Of a stretch of DNA of 64,000 nucleotides, positions 10,601 through 21,171 are shown one piece after another. The stretch lies in assembly GCA_012845835.1 (NCBI GenBank), contig JABAKD010000013.1, positions 11,045,201 to 11,109,200 of the forward strand, read 5' to 3'. The position numbers were made by a program, and so were the translations under genes. Source of the DNA: Undaria pinnatifida (taxonomy: Eukaryota; Sar; Phaeophyceae; Laminariales; Alariaceae). How positions within the stretch are numbered: position 1 is the first letter of the stretch; the number at the start of each line of letters is the position of its first letter. The notes under the pieces were generated by a model that did not search any database, was not told the origin of the DNA, and worked only from the letters and a program-made list of their open reading frames with translations.

Positions 10601-13600
10601 GCTCTCGCCGGTTGGCCTGTTCCACCGCGGCGATCTCCATCTGGAAGTTGTCCCGCTGCTCGTAGTTGACGTTGCTCAGCTATTTTCCATCGTGGGCCGG
10701 CAGGGGTACGGCATTCATACGCGTGTTGAGTGAGCCGAAGTAGGCGAGGGGAGGGAGGGGATGAGGGGGGGGGAGAGAATGGGCGATGGGGCGGGGGGGT
10801 GGGAGGGGGGGAGGGAGAGAGGGGGAGAGGGGCAGAGAAGGGGAGGGGGAGGGGTAGGTGGGGGCGAGGGGAGGGAGAGGGGGGAGGAGAGGAGGGGGGG
10901 GGGAGAGGCGGGGGTGAGGCGGAGGGGGGAGAGGGGGCGAGGGAATGGGAGAGGGAGACCGGGGGGGGCGGGCAAGGGAGAGGGGGGGGGAGCACGTCAG
11001 GACAACGATTGCGAGGTGTGCTGACGCTGACCATTGTCACCACAAGTAAGGCGCGTGAAGGACGATGGGGGTGTTCGTGTTCCGTGTTAGCAAAGGTCCG
11101 TTCGTTCTATGGTCGGTCACGAGTCACCAACGACAAAGCGTGCCACAAATATAGCGGCGTGTACATTTTAACGAAGATGTAACAGGTACGTCAGGTGTGA
11201 AATCGACCGATTGAATGCCATTTTTGGTTTCGTCGGGCTAGGGGCGGACGATGAACCCATCGTTAATCACGCTCTATGCTGAGCCTCGTCCCCAGATAGA
11301 CCAGACTTGCGGGATGAACCGTTTCGTTAAGATTTGACCAATCACGGATGTGCTTCGCTTTCACTGCAGCCAGGGTTTTTGCGCTAAATTCGACCTATTT
11401 CGTGAGCTGGATGTTTTCCTGAAGAGTAGAACTCAATAGTGCTTGTGCTGTGCGTCAGCTTCTAGGAGTATTTTCGGGCTGATTTCGGGCTGTTTTCGTG
11501 ATCGGGCTGTTTCTTGTGGAGGGTAGATGTTGACAATGGTCGTGCTGTGTACCTGCTACTAAATACAGTAAGTACGTACAGCGGTACACGCCCTTTTTTC
11601 TAATAGATATTGCTTTGGGAGGGCCTGAAAAAACTAAATAGCGTCAGCATATCATACCATACAGTTTGTAGCCGCGAGTTGGTTAGTTGTGGGAACGGGG
11701 GAACTCTATGCTGTAGTTGAGTGCATACCGGCAGCCATGTGAGTTTAGTTTGCACATTGGATCAATTCACTCGTGCGCCTTCTTCGTATCATGCGTTTCA
11801 GGCGGGAAAGCGTAGTATTTCCCGGACGAATTTTGATTTTATTTGGTTTTTCGGTTCTTCCTAAGACTCCAGCACCTTTATGCGACCACGGACTCTAAAT
11901 GTTTGACAAGAGTTAATGCGAGACAACAAATAACAACAACCAACATCATACCTCGATAACGTTGGCCATCATCTTTTTTCGGTCGGAAAGCTCCCTCTCC
12001 ATCTTCTTGTAGATCGTGTCGAAAAGCACTCGCTCTCGCCGGAGGTCGTCGATCTGGCAAGCCAAGACAGCCACACGGGTCGACGGGCAGCGCGGCGCGC
12101 GTCAGGGTGTGTGGACGGTCACTGGGGGAGATAACCTCAACTCCTTCAAACTAACGACTTGATAGTGTGCGGTTGTTCGCGGCTCTAGGAGAGATAAAAT
12201 TTTGTCCATCTTGTGGGGGAGAGGCGGTGGGCGCCGGTTAAATTCCACGAAATAAAATGCAAAGAAGAACGACGCAGATTTTGCTTGCTTTCACTCCCGT
12301 CTCTTTCAAAGAGTCCCTTGCGGGGCAGCCACGGCGGGCAGCGCATACCACAATGGTGTGGCATCCCGTCTCTCTACCCCGATGCGTCGTCATGATATAC
12401 AGGAGCTGTGCCCTTTTGTTTCCTGGCAGGCGTTATGGCCTGCCTGAACGAGCGGTTTCGCCTCCCCTTCGGTCAAAAGGCATCCAATCCGGCGGGCAGC
12501 AAGCAACTAGTACCAGGGATGTAACATCCAAGCAACCCTCGCGTGAGTTCACCGTTACAAAACCAGGGGTACCCCAGCATAGATAGCAGTAGTCGGTCCC
12601 TAGGTCCAAACTGCCCAATCTTACTACAGTACAACAAACGGGAACGTCGGCAACATGTGCCTGCATATCGGGAGAGTGCCAGTCTCCGCGAGGGGCTGGA
12701 TGGAAGGTCTTCCCGTTCAAAACTCCAAGTAGGTGCTGATATTCGTTTTGTAGGACATCGATACCAGATGGACGCCGACGTTTCGTCTCACCGTAGTCTT
12801 CTGCGCTGCGAGGGTTTTGAGGCGCGTTTCAATCGTGGCTTCATACGATGTTGTTTCTGGATGGCTTGCCGTTGTGGCCAAATACGCTGTGTTTAAGATG
12901 GCATGTTGCTGGGTGCAGAAATGATACCCCGTTAAACCAACGGCATCTAGCCCGCGCCGTCGCCGACACCGGGTTGAAATATGGCAGAAATATCTTGATT
13001 TAAGACAGAGATACCTCGAAACAAGACAGCGAAACCTCGAATTAAGACAGAGTAACCTCGAAATAAGATACATAAACCTCGGATTAAGACAGAGAAAACT
13101 CAAACTGATACAGAGAAACCTCGGAACAAGATAGAGAAACCTCAAAGTAGAAACCTCGAAACAAGTCAGAGCACCGCGAAATAATACAGGTAAACCTCTA
13201 AACAAGACTGAAAAACCTCGAAAATACAGACAGAAGAACCTCGGAACAAGCCACAGAAACCACAAAATACGACAGAGAATCCTCGAACTAAGACAGAGGC
13301 ACCTCGAAATAAGACGGAGAAACCCCGAAACAAGATAAAGAAATCTCGAATCAAGACAAAAAAAAACATCGAAATAAGACATCTCAACATCGAACGAAGA
13401 CAGTGAGAAATCTCACAATAAGAAATAGGGCAGTATCCTCGAAATAAGATAGAGAAAGCTCCAAATAAGCCAGAGAGACATCTCGAAACAAGACAGAGAA
13501 ACCTCCAAATAAGCCAGAGACATTTCGAAATAAGACAGAAAAAGCTCCAAATAAGCCAGAGAGACGCCTCGAAATAAGACGGAGAAACCTCCAAATAAGC

Positions 13601-16600
13601 CAGAGACCCTCGAAATAAGACAAAGAAACCTCCAAATAAGTCAGAGAAACATCTCGAAATAAGACAGAGAAACCTCCAAATAAGACAGAGAAACCTCGAC
13701 GTCGCATGCACCGCGGAGAGCGATATCTTACCTCCTGCCGAAGGGTCTTGTTATGCGCCAGTGCCTCGTTAAACTTCGTGAGGGCTTTATCCAGCCGGTT
13801 CTCCAATATCCGAACCTTATGGGACACAAAAGCGTAGCCAGAGTACGGGTTAGCCACCGTTGTGTAGAAAACGTGGGAGGCGAAGCTACGGGTTGAGGTG
13901 ACGGGGGGATTCCTTCGGTAATGCTATTGTTTTTTTTGTGAGGGCCTAGTCCAACCGGTTTTCCAATATCTGCACCCGGTAAGATATAAGCGTAATCAGA
14001 GCACGAGGCGCAGTTACCGTTGCGTAGGAGAAGTGGGGTGGGGGGGGGGGGCGCTTCCGGGTGAGGTGTCTCAACTCGACGAACAAGGCGGACCAACATC
14101 CTCACACGCACGGGGCGAGAGACTGATTGCACGAGTGGACGTTCTCCGAGTACCACCCTGGCCTGCTTCTGTACCTATGTGCAACACACGAGTCCTCTTT
14201 CTTAATGCAAACCGAAATACTTACACGCACACCGCGAGAGACCGATTCCACGATTGAGCGTTCTGCAAGAACCACCCTGCACAATGCCCCTGCACAATGT
14301 GCAAGCACAAATCAAGCCAACATCCTTATACACGTACGCCGCGAGAGACTGGCTCCGGGAGTGAGTGTGCTGCCAGTACCGCCCCGACCTGCTTCTGCAC
14401 CATGTGCTCGTTTTCCTTGGCGGCGTTGACCCCTCCCATCATTTTCCGCTGGTGCAATATCTTGCGCTTCATCAGACTCGTCTGCTCGGCGACGGTTTCT
14501 ATCGCCCCCTTCTCCGCCTCGATCGCCACAAGAAACTGCTCCGCCTGCTCCTGCAACTGCTTTTGGTTTTTGAGATAGGTCCACAATGGTCAACGCCCGA
14601 AGAAAACAAACGTTTTAACAACCGAAGGGGTTTGGAGGAAGGACCCTAGACGTAGACGTTCGGACAGTCCAATAGTTATGGTCATCCATCACATCGCCGG
14701 CATAAATAGACGACGAAAACGCGCGCATTTAGTTTTGTTTCGACTCGTTTGTTGTTGGTTGTGTTCATATCACAAGTTGATAAAAAACAGTGTTGACAGC
14801 CATGGCTTTCGTGCTCTCGACGATGCTTGTAATTTTTATCGCCCCCTTTTCCGTCTCCAATTGCCACAAATAAAAAACGCCCCGACTGATTTCTGTAGCT
14901 GTCGGGGGTTCTTTCATCCATCACGTCACGTCACCAGCATGCGTACGATCATCCCACCACCAGCATGCATCCGATCATCACATCGCCAGTATACACATGG
15001 TCATCACATCACCAGCATGTATACAACATACGTAGGGGAGAAGAGGTTCAGGCCACTGTTGGACAAAATGGATCAATTACACATTTGAAGGGAACGCTTT
15101 TCATGCGTACAAGCTAGTGTTAAGGAATTAGTGGAGTATTAGTCCGTTTGACCACTTGCAAAAAATTAACCAATAGCTTACCCAAACCAAGCCTTATAAC
15201 AACCCCCCCCCCTGAAACGGCGGAATACCAGGTCGGCCGGATATACGGGCGGACCTGTCAATATCCAAGCGGTTTCATTTCCTGGGGATACCGGGGAGAG
15301 TATTTTTCAAGTTCGATCATGAGGAAAGTCTGAAAAAGTTTAGCATTGTGGATGGTGGGATTTGAACCCACGGCCCAAAAAACCCATGGTCTGTCGACGA
15401 CGCCATTTGTTAAGGAATTGGTGGGGTATTGATCCATTTGACCACTCTTGCAAAAGGTTAACCAATAGTTTACCCAAACTAAGCCTTATAACACTAGCAT
15501 ATACCAGGTCCTTACTTTCCACCCAGAGTGTGATGGTATATCGGACAGATGTCTTGCCGTTACAGTGGCGGGCAAAATTACAAGCGTTCGTGTAGGGAGG
15601 CTGTTGCAATTTGATCGATTCATACTATTTCGAAACACTAATTTTTTTTTATGGTAGACGGGGAGACGATATGTACATGTAGGTGTTAGACGGGTGTGGG
15701 GGTGGTGAATTTCATGGATTCGCGCTATTAATAGTTCGAGACATTGAAGAAATTCACGTCTTTGAAGGAGGCGATATACGCGCGAGACGCGCCCGTTTTG
15801 GTTGAAGTTAGTTTGTTGTTGTTGGCGCGAACAGTGATCAGCCTGCTTTTGGAACTTGTGCTAGGGGTCGGTCCCAAACGTCCAATGACACAGAAGAAGT
15901 TCAAGGAAGGACTCAAGAAGTTCAACTGTCGAATATTCGGGGGTAATCAAATCACCAGCATACATGAGTGGGAGACGCGCACATCTTGCAGTTTTCGCCA
16001 ACTCGTTGGTGCTATACAAAAGTACCCGGCCTGCTCGTGCAACTTAAACTGCTGTGAGGTCGCTCCCAAGAACGTTCAATGACCGAAAAAGTTCAAGGAA
16101 TGTTCCAAGGAAGTCAGCAGTTCAACAGTTTGGATCCCGACTCCACCGTCATGCACAAGCGAACAAAACGAGCACATGATATTCGTTGCCGCTCGTGGGT
16201 GTCCGCGATAAGTGCTCGGCCTGATCGTGCACTCAATCAGTCTAACCCACAGCCGACGTAATTAAAAAATAAAGTTACCAATCATATAGTCTCCTGTTTC
16301 CAATACCTGTGATGTGCGATCGGACGAGCTGGAATCGCCGGGCTTCCTGAACTGTCGGAATTCCATGGCTAGCTCCGTCTTGAGATGTTCGTTTTCCCGT
16401 CTCAGCTTCTCCATGTTTGCCTTCGCCAAGAGTACGGTGGCATTTCGTACGTAAAAAAAATATCAGAAGACGACGGAAATCATGAAGTCCGTCAGTCACG
16501 CCTTTCTGGAACGCCGGCACTCAAACTATAATTTACCTATTTTTCGTCAGGCACTTTAGGTCGCATGTGGTGACATCTTCCTTGTGCTAAGTTGTTGGAT

Positions 16601-19600
16601 TTCTTGTGTATTTTAGACGTCAACTGCATATGATGGGAACACCAGAGTGTCATCACTATCGCCCAATCCCTTGCAAAAATTAGCCGATGAGCTTTTCTCT
16701 ACACGAAATGCGGTATTTTATCTGCCTGTTTTGTGAGTTAGTTACGGGCATCGATTTGTCTCCCGCCTCCGCAGCGGGGGAGCGCGCCGTGAATCCCCTT
16801 GTAAATCGACCTAGAATCTTCGTTTTACAGTGTGACCTTGATCTTCTTGTGAGACACCCGGCTGGCCCCGACTGGAGCAGATTCTAGGCCCTGCCCTTCC
16901 CTTCCACTAATGCAACGCCTATGCCTGTAGACTGCTGCACTACAGGATACCTAATAAGAAACAGAAGTACTGGCCCAGGCTAGGTTTCTTTTGAGGGGAG
17001 AAGATATGTTCTGTACTAACTTCGGCATGAAGAATCCCGAATTTGTTATTTTCCAGCAAATCTCAGGCTGGTTTTTCTTGATATACCCTGTTTCTTGGTC
17101 AGGTGTCCTGTCCTGTTCTGCTGTAGACTGGAGACTGTTTCGGGCCCGATAAGAGCTCCACGTAGGAGAGATGAAGGACACAAAAGCACCACAAACACAC
17201 AAAAGCACCGCAAACACTCCATAATTCATCGTTAAGAGAGGAAGGAGCACAAAATTACCGTAAACGCTATATATGCCTGGTACGTAACGTTTGAAAGTTC
17301 GTCGTTTTTTGCCGTAAAGGAGTGCAACCGTACATACTAAACGATAGCCTTAGGCGAAGAAGTTTAGTTGCGGTATTACCCTGTGACCCTGGCAAGGGCT
17401 TAGGATCCAGGATGTAGGATGTGTGTATTGGATAAATGGGTTTCAAATGCCCTTAAAGGCATGCGTATAGGGAAAAGGGGATGCTGCAATTGCTTGAGGA
17501 ATTTGAATTTGTAAGCCCGCAGCCTCAGTTCTTCTTCCGTGACACCGGACAAGCCCTCTCTTAGCAGTGTTCCGGTTCTCGTCCGCGAGTGTCGCCAATA
17601 GCGTGTTTGCGAGATACCCACTTTGGCTGCGTTGAAGTTGGGTAGTTGAACAAAAAAGTTAGATATGAAACCATCCACACCCCGAACAGCTCATGAGCTA
17701 GCTCATCTGCCGTTTATAGCTTACAACTTTCAAATATGACAGATGGGCTATCTCCTATAGTTCAAGCTAGGGAAAACGCGCGCAGCTCATGCAGCGCCTC
17801 ACAACTCATCCCGGTGAAACATGTGCAGCTCATGCAGCTTATATTGCTCACCCTGGCAAAATATGTGCAGATAAGCTATCTCCTATAGGTCAAGCTTTTG
17901 GAAGCTTGTGCGCGTGAGCTATAACTATACGTCCTGACGCTCAACCCGGGAAAACATGTGCAGCTCATGTGGCTCATATAGCTTACCGATGAGCTACCCT
18001 CGAAGAGAGTTCGCTCGAGCTACGGTGAGTTAATTTGTCCGGGGTTTTGAGCATTTTTCACGTCGTGCGAGGGTCCTTTGCCAATTGTCCAACCAAATAA
18101 ATACCCAAACGCACCACCTTCTGCTCAGCATGCGTGGTTGTCCAACAAATACGCAAAACGCACTACCTTCTGCTCCAGCAGATACTTTCAGCTCGTGGGC
18201 TAGCCCATCTATCATGCATAGCTCACGCCTTCAAAATAGGTGCAGATGAGCTACCTCTTATAGCTCACCGCGGGGAAACACATGCAGCTCATGCAGCTCC
18301 TACTATACCTCACCCTGGGGAAATCTGTGCAGATGGGCTGTCTTCTATAGCTCAAGGTTTCAAAGCAAGTACAGACGAGCTACGTCCGATAGCTCAAGCC
18401 GAGAAAACATGTGTAGCTAACGTGGCTCGCATAGGCCACCGGTGAGCTACCCTCGGAATGAGCTAGCTCGAGCTACGGGGAGCTGATATCCCCGGGGAGC
18501 GAAACCGTCGAACGTGACAATCCAAGGCCAACCCCAACCAACGAATAATCAGCCAAGAATCAGGTTAGAATAATGTTTTCCTACCTTTTGTTTATGAAAT
18601 CTATTTTTTTTTTTTGGTGGGTTAGTTGGCCTTGGGTGATGATGTTCGTTGGTTTTATCAATACTATCATTATTTGTTTTCTAACCCAAACATCTCTGGG
18701 AATCGCAAAAACACTGACGATGATGACATCCGACGGTGACTAGACAACGGAGGTTAGTGGGTAGTGATGTATAACTGGGTCGCAAGGAGGAGGGGGGTAC
18801 TGTCGGAGCCCGTTTTCTCTGCGGCTCGGGACCTCTCGCGCTAGTGTACATGCCGTTCAATTTCGAGCCGCATGGGTTTTTGGTCTTTTTGTTTCGTTTG
18901 TTGCGATAGGCACAGCCAACTATGATACACATGTGTTACGTTTGCGCTGTTGAGCGAAGTGATGGGCTGGTTGAGCTAGTGGCCTCAATCCGGAAATGGC
19001 AATCGGATTACTCCCCTTACCGTGCATGGAGTCAACTAACACACGGTAGTATGGCAAGCAGCAGCAAAACAGGCGTTGCTCCTACAGAGCGGTCTGCCCG
19101 GCGGGCCGAGCGCACCGTCACACCCAGACGGACGATCGATTGGCGTGCCCTGATGCAGCCATTTTGAGCCTGCACGTCCATGGCCGTATCATCGATGAGG
19201 TCACGCTACTGTACACACTCCTTCGCACGCGCGGTCGAAGTATCACACGTACGACCCTTCAAATATGAGTTTCGACGAAATCCCCGATCTCACGGCTGAG
19301 GTGTCAACAAAAAAACTGCCGACGGAAGTCCGAAGCAGGCAATGCGAGCGAGCTTCAAGCAATCAAACGGATACGGACACGCTTGTCCGTGGAATAGAAC
19401 CACCACCCCCGTGGGTTTTGCTGGGAATTGGCAATCCCAGCTTGGATGGGCGAAGCTTTATCTTCGTACCACGGTACCTTGTGTGTAGCTTAAGTTGTGC
19501 CGGTATTAATATGTGCTATTGCTGTACCAGGCAGTACGTACTCAAATGAATGCAGACAGACATGGTTCCTTGCAAGCTTTACTATAGACTAGACTATACT

Positions 19601-20133
19601 GTTTACTGCACCCTCATACTCGTAGTCTCGAAAGAAGAAAGACGTTTTAGTCGTTCGTGAGTACTCCTACGAGAGTATGCGCGTAACACATACAAACCTG
19701 GTGTACTCGTAGTCACGAAAGACGACATACATGTTGTTCGTCTTTCGTGATTAGACTATGGGTGTGATATATACGCATGAAAGACCATGATCTGGTATGG
19801 ACCTCGTATCAAGTGCGGGCCGACAACCTTTTTTTGTGTCCAGATATCCATTTGCGGTACGTACGGAGTTTATGAATTATTGCACTGCTGTCTCATGAAA
19901 CCAGCACACTGAACGCTACCAAATCAACCCCCAGTGCTACAACAACAATCACTACAATCTTTCTCCACCTGCTGCTTGCGGAGAAGCTGTTGGCTCTCCT
20001 CGGCATACGCTCGTCGATTCAATTCCATATGGCGATACTCCCGCTGCAGCTGCTGCAGATCCTGCACTCGCTGCGCATCTCCCCCCTGAGGCGGCAACCC
20101 CGCGTCTCCGGACCGCGCCATAGCTGATGCCAT
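1769..20133 (-). CDS. ODAD1: Outer dynein arm docking complex subunit DC2 (ODAD1/CCDC114-CCDC63 type)
   Basis: A coiled-coil subunit that anchors outer dynein arms to axonemal doublet microtubules. Exons, 5' to 3' on the minus strand: 20133-19969, 16420-16307, 14550-14389, 13815-13732, 12053-11952, 10679-10581, 9868-9593, 9095-8973, 7966-7835, 6949-6887, 5008-4937, 3977-3840, 3128-2925, 1963-1769. These give 1929 nt and 642 aa, close to known family lengths. Family landmarks in order are LQREYRHMELNRRAYAEESQ, EKLRRENEHLKTEL, RKMMGGVNAAKEN, RILENRLDKALTKFNEALAH, RERVLFDTIYKKMERELS, DFENQMLELGRQ, ERIQNFDEAFARI, NEDQNFSLFNYVNEQ, SVTDSNMMTFLGMIEEKTN and RPLTREELKGRTLNK after an acidic DSGSDDDD stretch. 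The ATG follows an in-frame TGA 18 nt upstream. Every intron is phase 0. Exon 7 carries a low-complexity insert, intron 6 seems to begin with GC, and the exon 9 acceptor sits after A16. Confidence 0.93.
1964..2600 (-). repeat. Intron 13: two decayed copies of the exon 14 acceptor region
   Basis: On the minus strand the true exon 14 starts at 1963 (AAACAG then GAGGTACTTCATG). Copies of the same junction with about 60-70 nt of exon-like sequence begin at 2279 (AAACAG then GAGGTGACCCATT) and 2505 (AGCAG then GAGGTGATCCATG). Each is preceded on the minus strand by a C-rich tract of 100-200 nt, seen as G-rich on the plus strand. Both are degenerate in the coding part, although the AG survives in both. 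Confidence 0.75.
3140..3350 (-). other. Intron 12 3' end: conserved 80-nt module plus C-rich tract before exon 13
   Basis: On the minus strand, 3350-3272 reads CGTGCTCCGTC...GATGCGAGGGTCTATGGCCA...ACTACGGCTATGCAC and runs into a C-rich tract that ends near the exon 13 acceptor (CACAG at 3129). A partial second core copy (AGACTACGGCCATGCATG) lies at 3215-3192. The same module precedes the C tract in DC2 intron 7 (9235-9391) and in the glycosyltransferase gene (54265-54350), in the sense orientation each time. Confidence 0.75.
3696..3834. repeat. (AAC)n microsatellite, about 139 bp
   Basis: Nearly pure AAC with a few AGC variants. It starts about 6 nt beyond the exon 12 donor (CAG|GTGTGG on the minus strand), so the intron opens almost directly into (GTT)n. 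Apparent long reading frames here are poly-Asn or poly-Leu artefacts. Confidence 0.95.
4005..4165 (+). mobile_element. 3' part of SINE-1
   Basis: It matches the body of the complete SINE at 41235-41554: AATCGACGAGCAGT, GCGATAAAAATGAAGGCA, GGGGAGAAGGG, then a region equivalent to CTTGTCCAGAAGCTGG. The tRNA-like head is missing. The element's tail runs straight into the (GAT)n array that follows. It lies in DC2 intron 11, antisense to the gene. Confidence 0.65.
4165..4722. repeat. (GAT)n microsatellite, about 560 bp
   Basis: A long run of GAT with GAC interruptions, and a diverged segment near 4520 repeating the pattern seen near 4330. It begins where the SINE tail should be. It translates as poly-Asp, poly-Met, poly-His or poly-Ile in different frames, with no sign of being a gene. 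Confidence 0.95.
6318..6500. repeat. (CAG)n run followed by a diverged SINE-1 fragment
   Basis: About ten CAG units at 6318-6350. At 6385-6500 the sequence TGCTGAACCCCATGCG, ACGAAAACGAAGGC and CACGCGGTCTTGTCC matches the SINE-1 body at 41430-41520. Both are in DC2 intron 10. As at 4005-4722, a trinucleotide array lies close to a SINE fragment. Confidence 0.5.
7967..7983 (-). other. Unusual 3' splice site of DC2 exon 9 (A16 before AG)
   Basis: On the minus strand the acceptor AG directly follows 16 adenines rather than a pyrimidine tract. The site is chosen because joining exon 8 (...GIEDIQEL) in phase to exon 9 (VRTFVKNEDQNF...) recreates the ungapped family sequence. A C-rich tract does exist about 40 nt further upstream (8020-8090, G-rich on plus). 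Confidence 0.7.
8200..8650. mobile_element. One complete MITE-1 (8200-8472) abutting a second partial copy (8473-8650)
   Basis: The first copy is reversed relative to 501-760: GACGCATGCTACGATAGAGG at the left, CTATGTCGTAGCTCGCGTC at the right, with GGTTCCTTAGCCCAAAATCG inside. The second follows at once in the opposite orientation and keeps the internal block CAACGATTTTGGGTTAAGGA and a degraded right end. Both lie in DC2 intron 8. Confidence 0.75.
9100..9391 (-). other. Intron 7 3' end: two conserved intron modules and two C tracts before exon 8
   Basis: Read on the minus strand, 9391-9309 holds ATTGTGGAGATGCGAGG and ACTACGGACATGCAT then a C-rich tract. The segment 9300-9235 holds GGTGCGAGGGCTGATGGTC and ACTACGGTCATTCAC and leads into C runs of about 18-24 nt at 9121-9204. 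TTCGTGAAYACG follows each C run. The exon 8 acceptor (GATGCAG) is at 9096. This is the same module as in intron 12 and at 54265-54350. Confidence 0.75.
10575..10585 (-). other. Probable GC-AG intron: donor of DC2 exon 6
   Basis: Exon 6 ends ...DDFENQ with CAG at 10583-10581, followed on the minus strand by GCGCGT, not GT. Joining here in phase 0 to exon 7 (MLELGRQ) gives the expected family sequence. The nearest GT (GTGCAC, 4 nt further) would break the phase. A sequence error or a U12-type or other minor donor are alternatives. Confidence 0.6.
12960..13712. repeat. Minisatellite in DC2 intron 4 (about 20-21-bp units, about 750 bp)
   Basis: Units of the form CCTCGAAATAAGACAGAGAAA with frequent CCTCCAAATAAGCCAGAGAG variants, which form a higher-order pair of about 40 bp in 13440-13700. 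Open minus-strand frames across it (repeated FLCLISR or SYFE-like words) are repeat artefacts. Confidence 0.9.
13930..14310 (-). repeat. Intron 3: decayed copies of the exon 4 acceptor side and exon 3 donor side
   Basis: The plus-strand segment 13932-14040 (GGTTTTCCAATATCTGCAC...) resembles the exon 4 start with its upstream intron at 13768-13885 (GGTTCTCCAATATCCGAAC...). The acceptor AG is lost in the copy. At 14140-14185 and 14258-14305 there are copies of the exon 3 donor region at 14361-14410 (shared CTGCTTCTG...ATGTGC and GCGAGAGACTG). In the first copy the donor GT reads GC on the minus strand. Confidence 0.65.
14800..14910 (-). repeat. Intron 2: decayed copy of the exon 3 acceptor region
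   Basis: Plus-strand 14810-14905 (TTTTTATCGCCCCCTTTTCC, GTCTCCAATTGCCACAA) parallels exon 3 at 14470-14560 (TTTCTATCGCCCCCTTCTCC, GCCTCGATCGCCACAAG), including an AG at the equivalent of the splice site (GACAGCTACAG on the minus strand). Frameshifts and stops prevent translation. Confidence 0.7.
15117..15500 (-). mobile_element. SINE-2-like repeat with a tRNA T-arm (second copy 32515-32830)
   Basis: On the minus strand TGGCGTCGTCG resembles a pol III A box and CGTGGGTTCAAATCCCACC is an intact T arm (5-bp stem, B box GGTTCAAATCC). The distance is shorter than in a real tRNA and no anticodon stem or full acceptor stem forms, so this is a tRNA-derived repeat. The body (TTAACCAATAGCTTACCCAAA and GGTCGGCCGGATATACGGGC) is shared with 32515-32830. 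A second partial unit starts at 15412. Confidence 0.65.
15770..16260 (-). repeat. Further degenerate repeats in intron 2, possibly derived from exon 3
   Basis: Three spaced segments (about 15770-15900, 15950-16090, 16170-16260) share CGG/CAGCCTGMTCGTGCA-like and GGTCGSTCCCAA...GTCCAATGAC-like words with each other. The middle one (GGCCTGCTCGTGCAACTT) resembles the exon 3 acceptor region (CGCCTGCTCCTGCAACTG). Divergence is high, so derivation from the exon is tentative. Confidence 0.4.
17690..18485. repeat. Minisatellite in DC2 intron 1 (units about 60-80 bp)
   Basis: Repeated phrases AGCTCATGCAGCTCAT, GATGGGCTATCTCCTATAG and GGGAAAACATGTGCAGCTCA recur about ten times with variable spacing. 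AGCTCA and GAGCTA words make it rich in AluI-type AGCT palindromes. No gene is supported. Confidence 0.85.
19190..19310. repeat. Copy of the dispersed ATGAGTTTCGACGAAAT repeat
   Basis: It reads GTCGAAGTATCACAC...ATGAGTTTCGACGAAAT...GATCTCACGGCTG. Closely related sequence occurs near 34060-34130, 39055-39130, 39170-39260 and 41110-41200. The short frame begins M-S-F-D-E-I and runs into different downstream sequence in each copy. Located in DC2 intron 1. Confidence 0.6.
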
Positions 20134-20730
20134 CCGACAGTCAACCGCTCACTCACGGCACGCAGGGAAAAAGCTAATGTATCCGTTTGGTTCCGCTGTG
20201 TGTACTCTGTCTTGGTTCTGCTATACACCCTATATCGGTTGAGCTGGGTACTGCTGTAAATTTTGCTCTACGTGTGTGTCGTTCTATTCGGCCGTACGAA
20301 TAGCGTATTATATGCGTAGTGTAGGAGTGTTTGGCTTTCGATGTTTCGTCGGCTTTTTTAGGTGTTTTTTTGTGTTTTGTGTTAATAAACGAACGTTTCA
20401 CTACTATTTTAAAGTAGAAATATGTTCCTGTTCGTCATCGTTAATTACGCCGCTCCACAAAATATCGTCCATCGGTCGGTTGGTTTTCACCGTACGAGGA
20501 CACAGTCGCACAGCAGTAGTAGCGTACCTGGTAGTAATCACGTATCGTATACTTGTGCAGGTTTGCAGTATGTACGAGTAATGCACATATCTGATACTTG
20601 GTTTTTTATACTATTACTAGTGTCACATCACAGCGTACGAGCACGAGTACAAGAGCACGACGTACGTATATACGAGCACGGCGGTGTTGTATGTGCCTTA
20701 TGCGGGTTGCCAAGAGAGAGATAGATCTTC
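20134..20730. promoter_or_regulatory. Divergent intergenic promoter region between DC2 and the coiled-coil gene
   Basis: The two start codons face away from each other about 600 bp apart. Each is preceded by an in-frame stop (TGA 18 nt before the DC2 ATG; TAG 9 nt before the other). The interval is AT-rich relative to the exons and has no repeat of the main families. No TATA box or factor site can be assigned with confidence. A shared promoter is inferred from geometry alone. Confidence 0.45.
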
Positions 20731-21135
20731 ATGGACTTAGCAGATACAGGGGGAAGCACTCCATGTTCTCAGTGGATCGAGCCTCCATCCTGGTGGGCTG
20801 GGGCGGAGAACGCGGAGGTTCAAGCCAATAGGGTCGATGCCGACGGCGGCGGTCGGAGTGGAGACCACCACCAGCAAGAGCAAGAGGACTTGTTGGCGTT
20901 GCAAGCCAATAATACTGGACACCAACCACTGGCATCGACGTCACCAGCGTCGTTCGCGCCTGAGAACAGGCTGCTACCGCAGAGGCAGCAGCGAATAAGC
21001 CGGGGGGGGGACCCAAGGAGTATGTTTGGCGACCTACCAAACTCTTCTTTCGACACCGAACTTCTAGGTGATCCCATCAGGCGCTACAGAGAGCTGGATC
21101 ATCAGCGTGAAGCTGCTGTACGGCTTAGGCCGTCC

Positions 21136-21171
<36 letters not shown>

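Noticed and set aside
12717-13711. Minus-strand frames of up to 221 codons
   Set aside because: They read through the 20-bp minisatellite, and only the short exon 4 segment of this region is supported.
15368-15392. A tRNA gene on the minus strand
   Set aside because: The T arm is perfect, but no complete acceptor or anticodon stem can be formed and the sequence is repeated as part of a 300-bp element.
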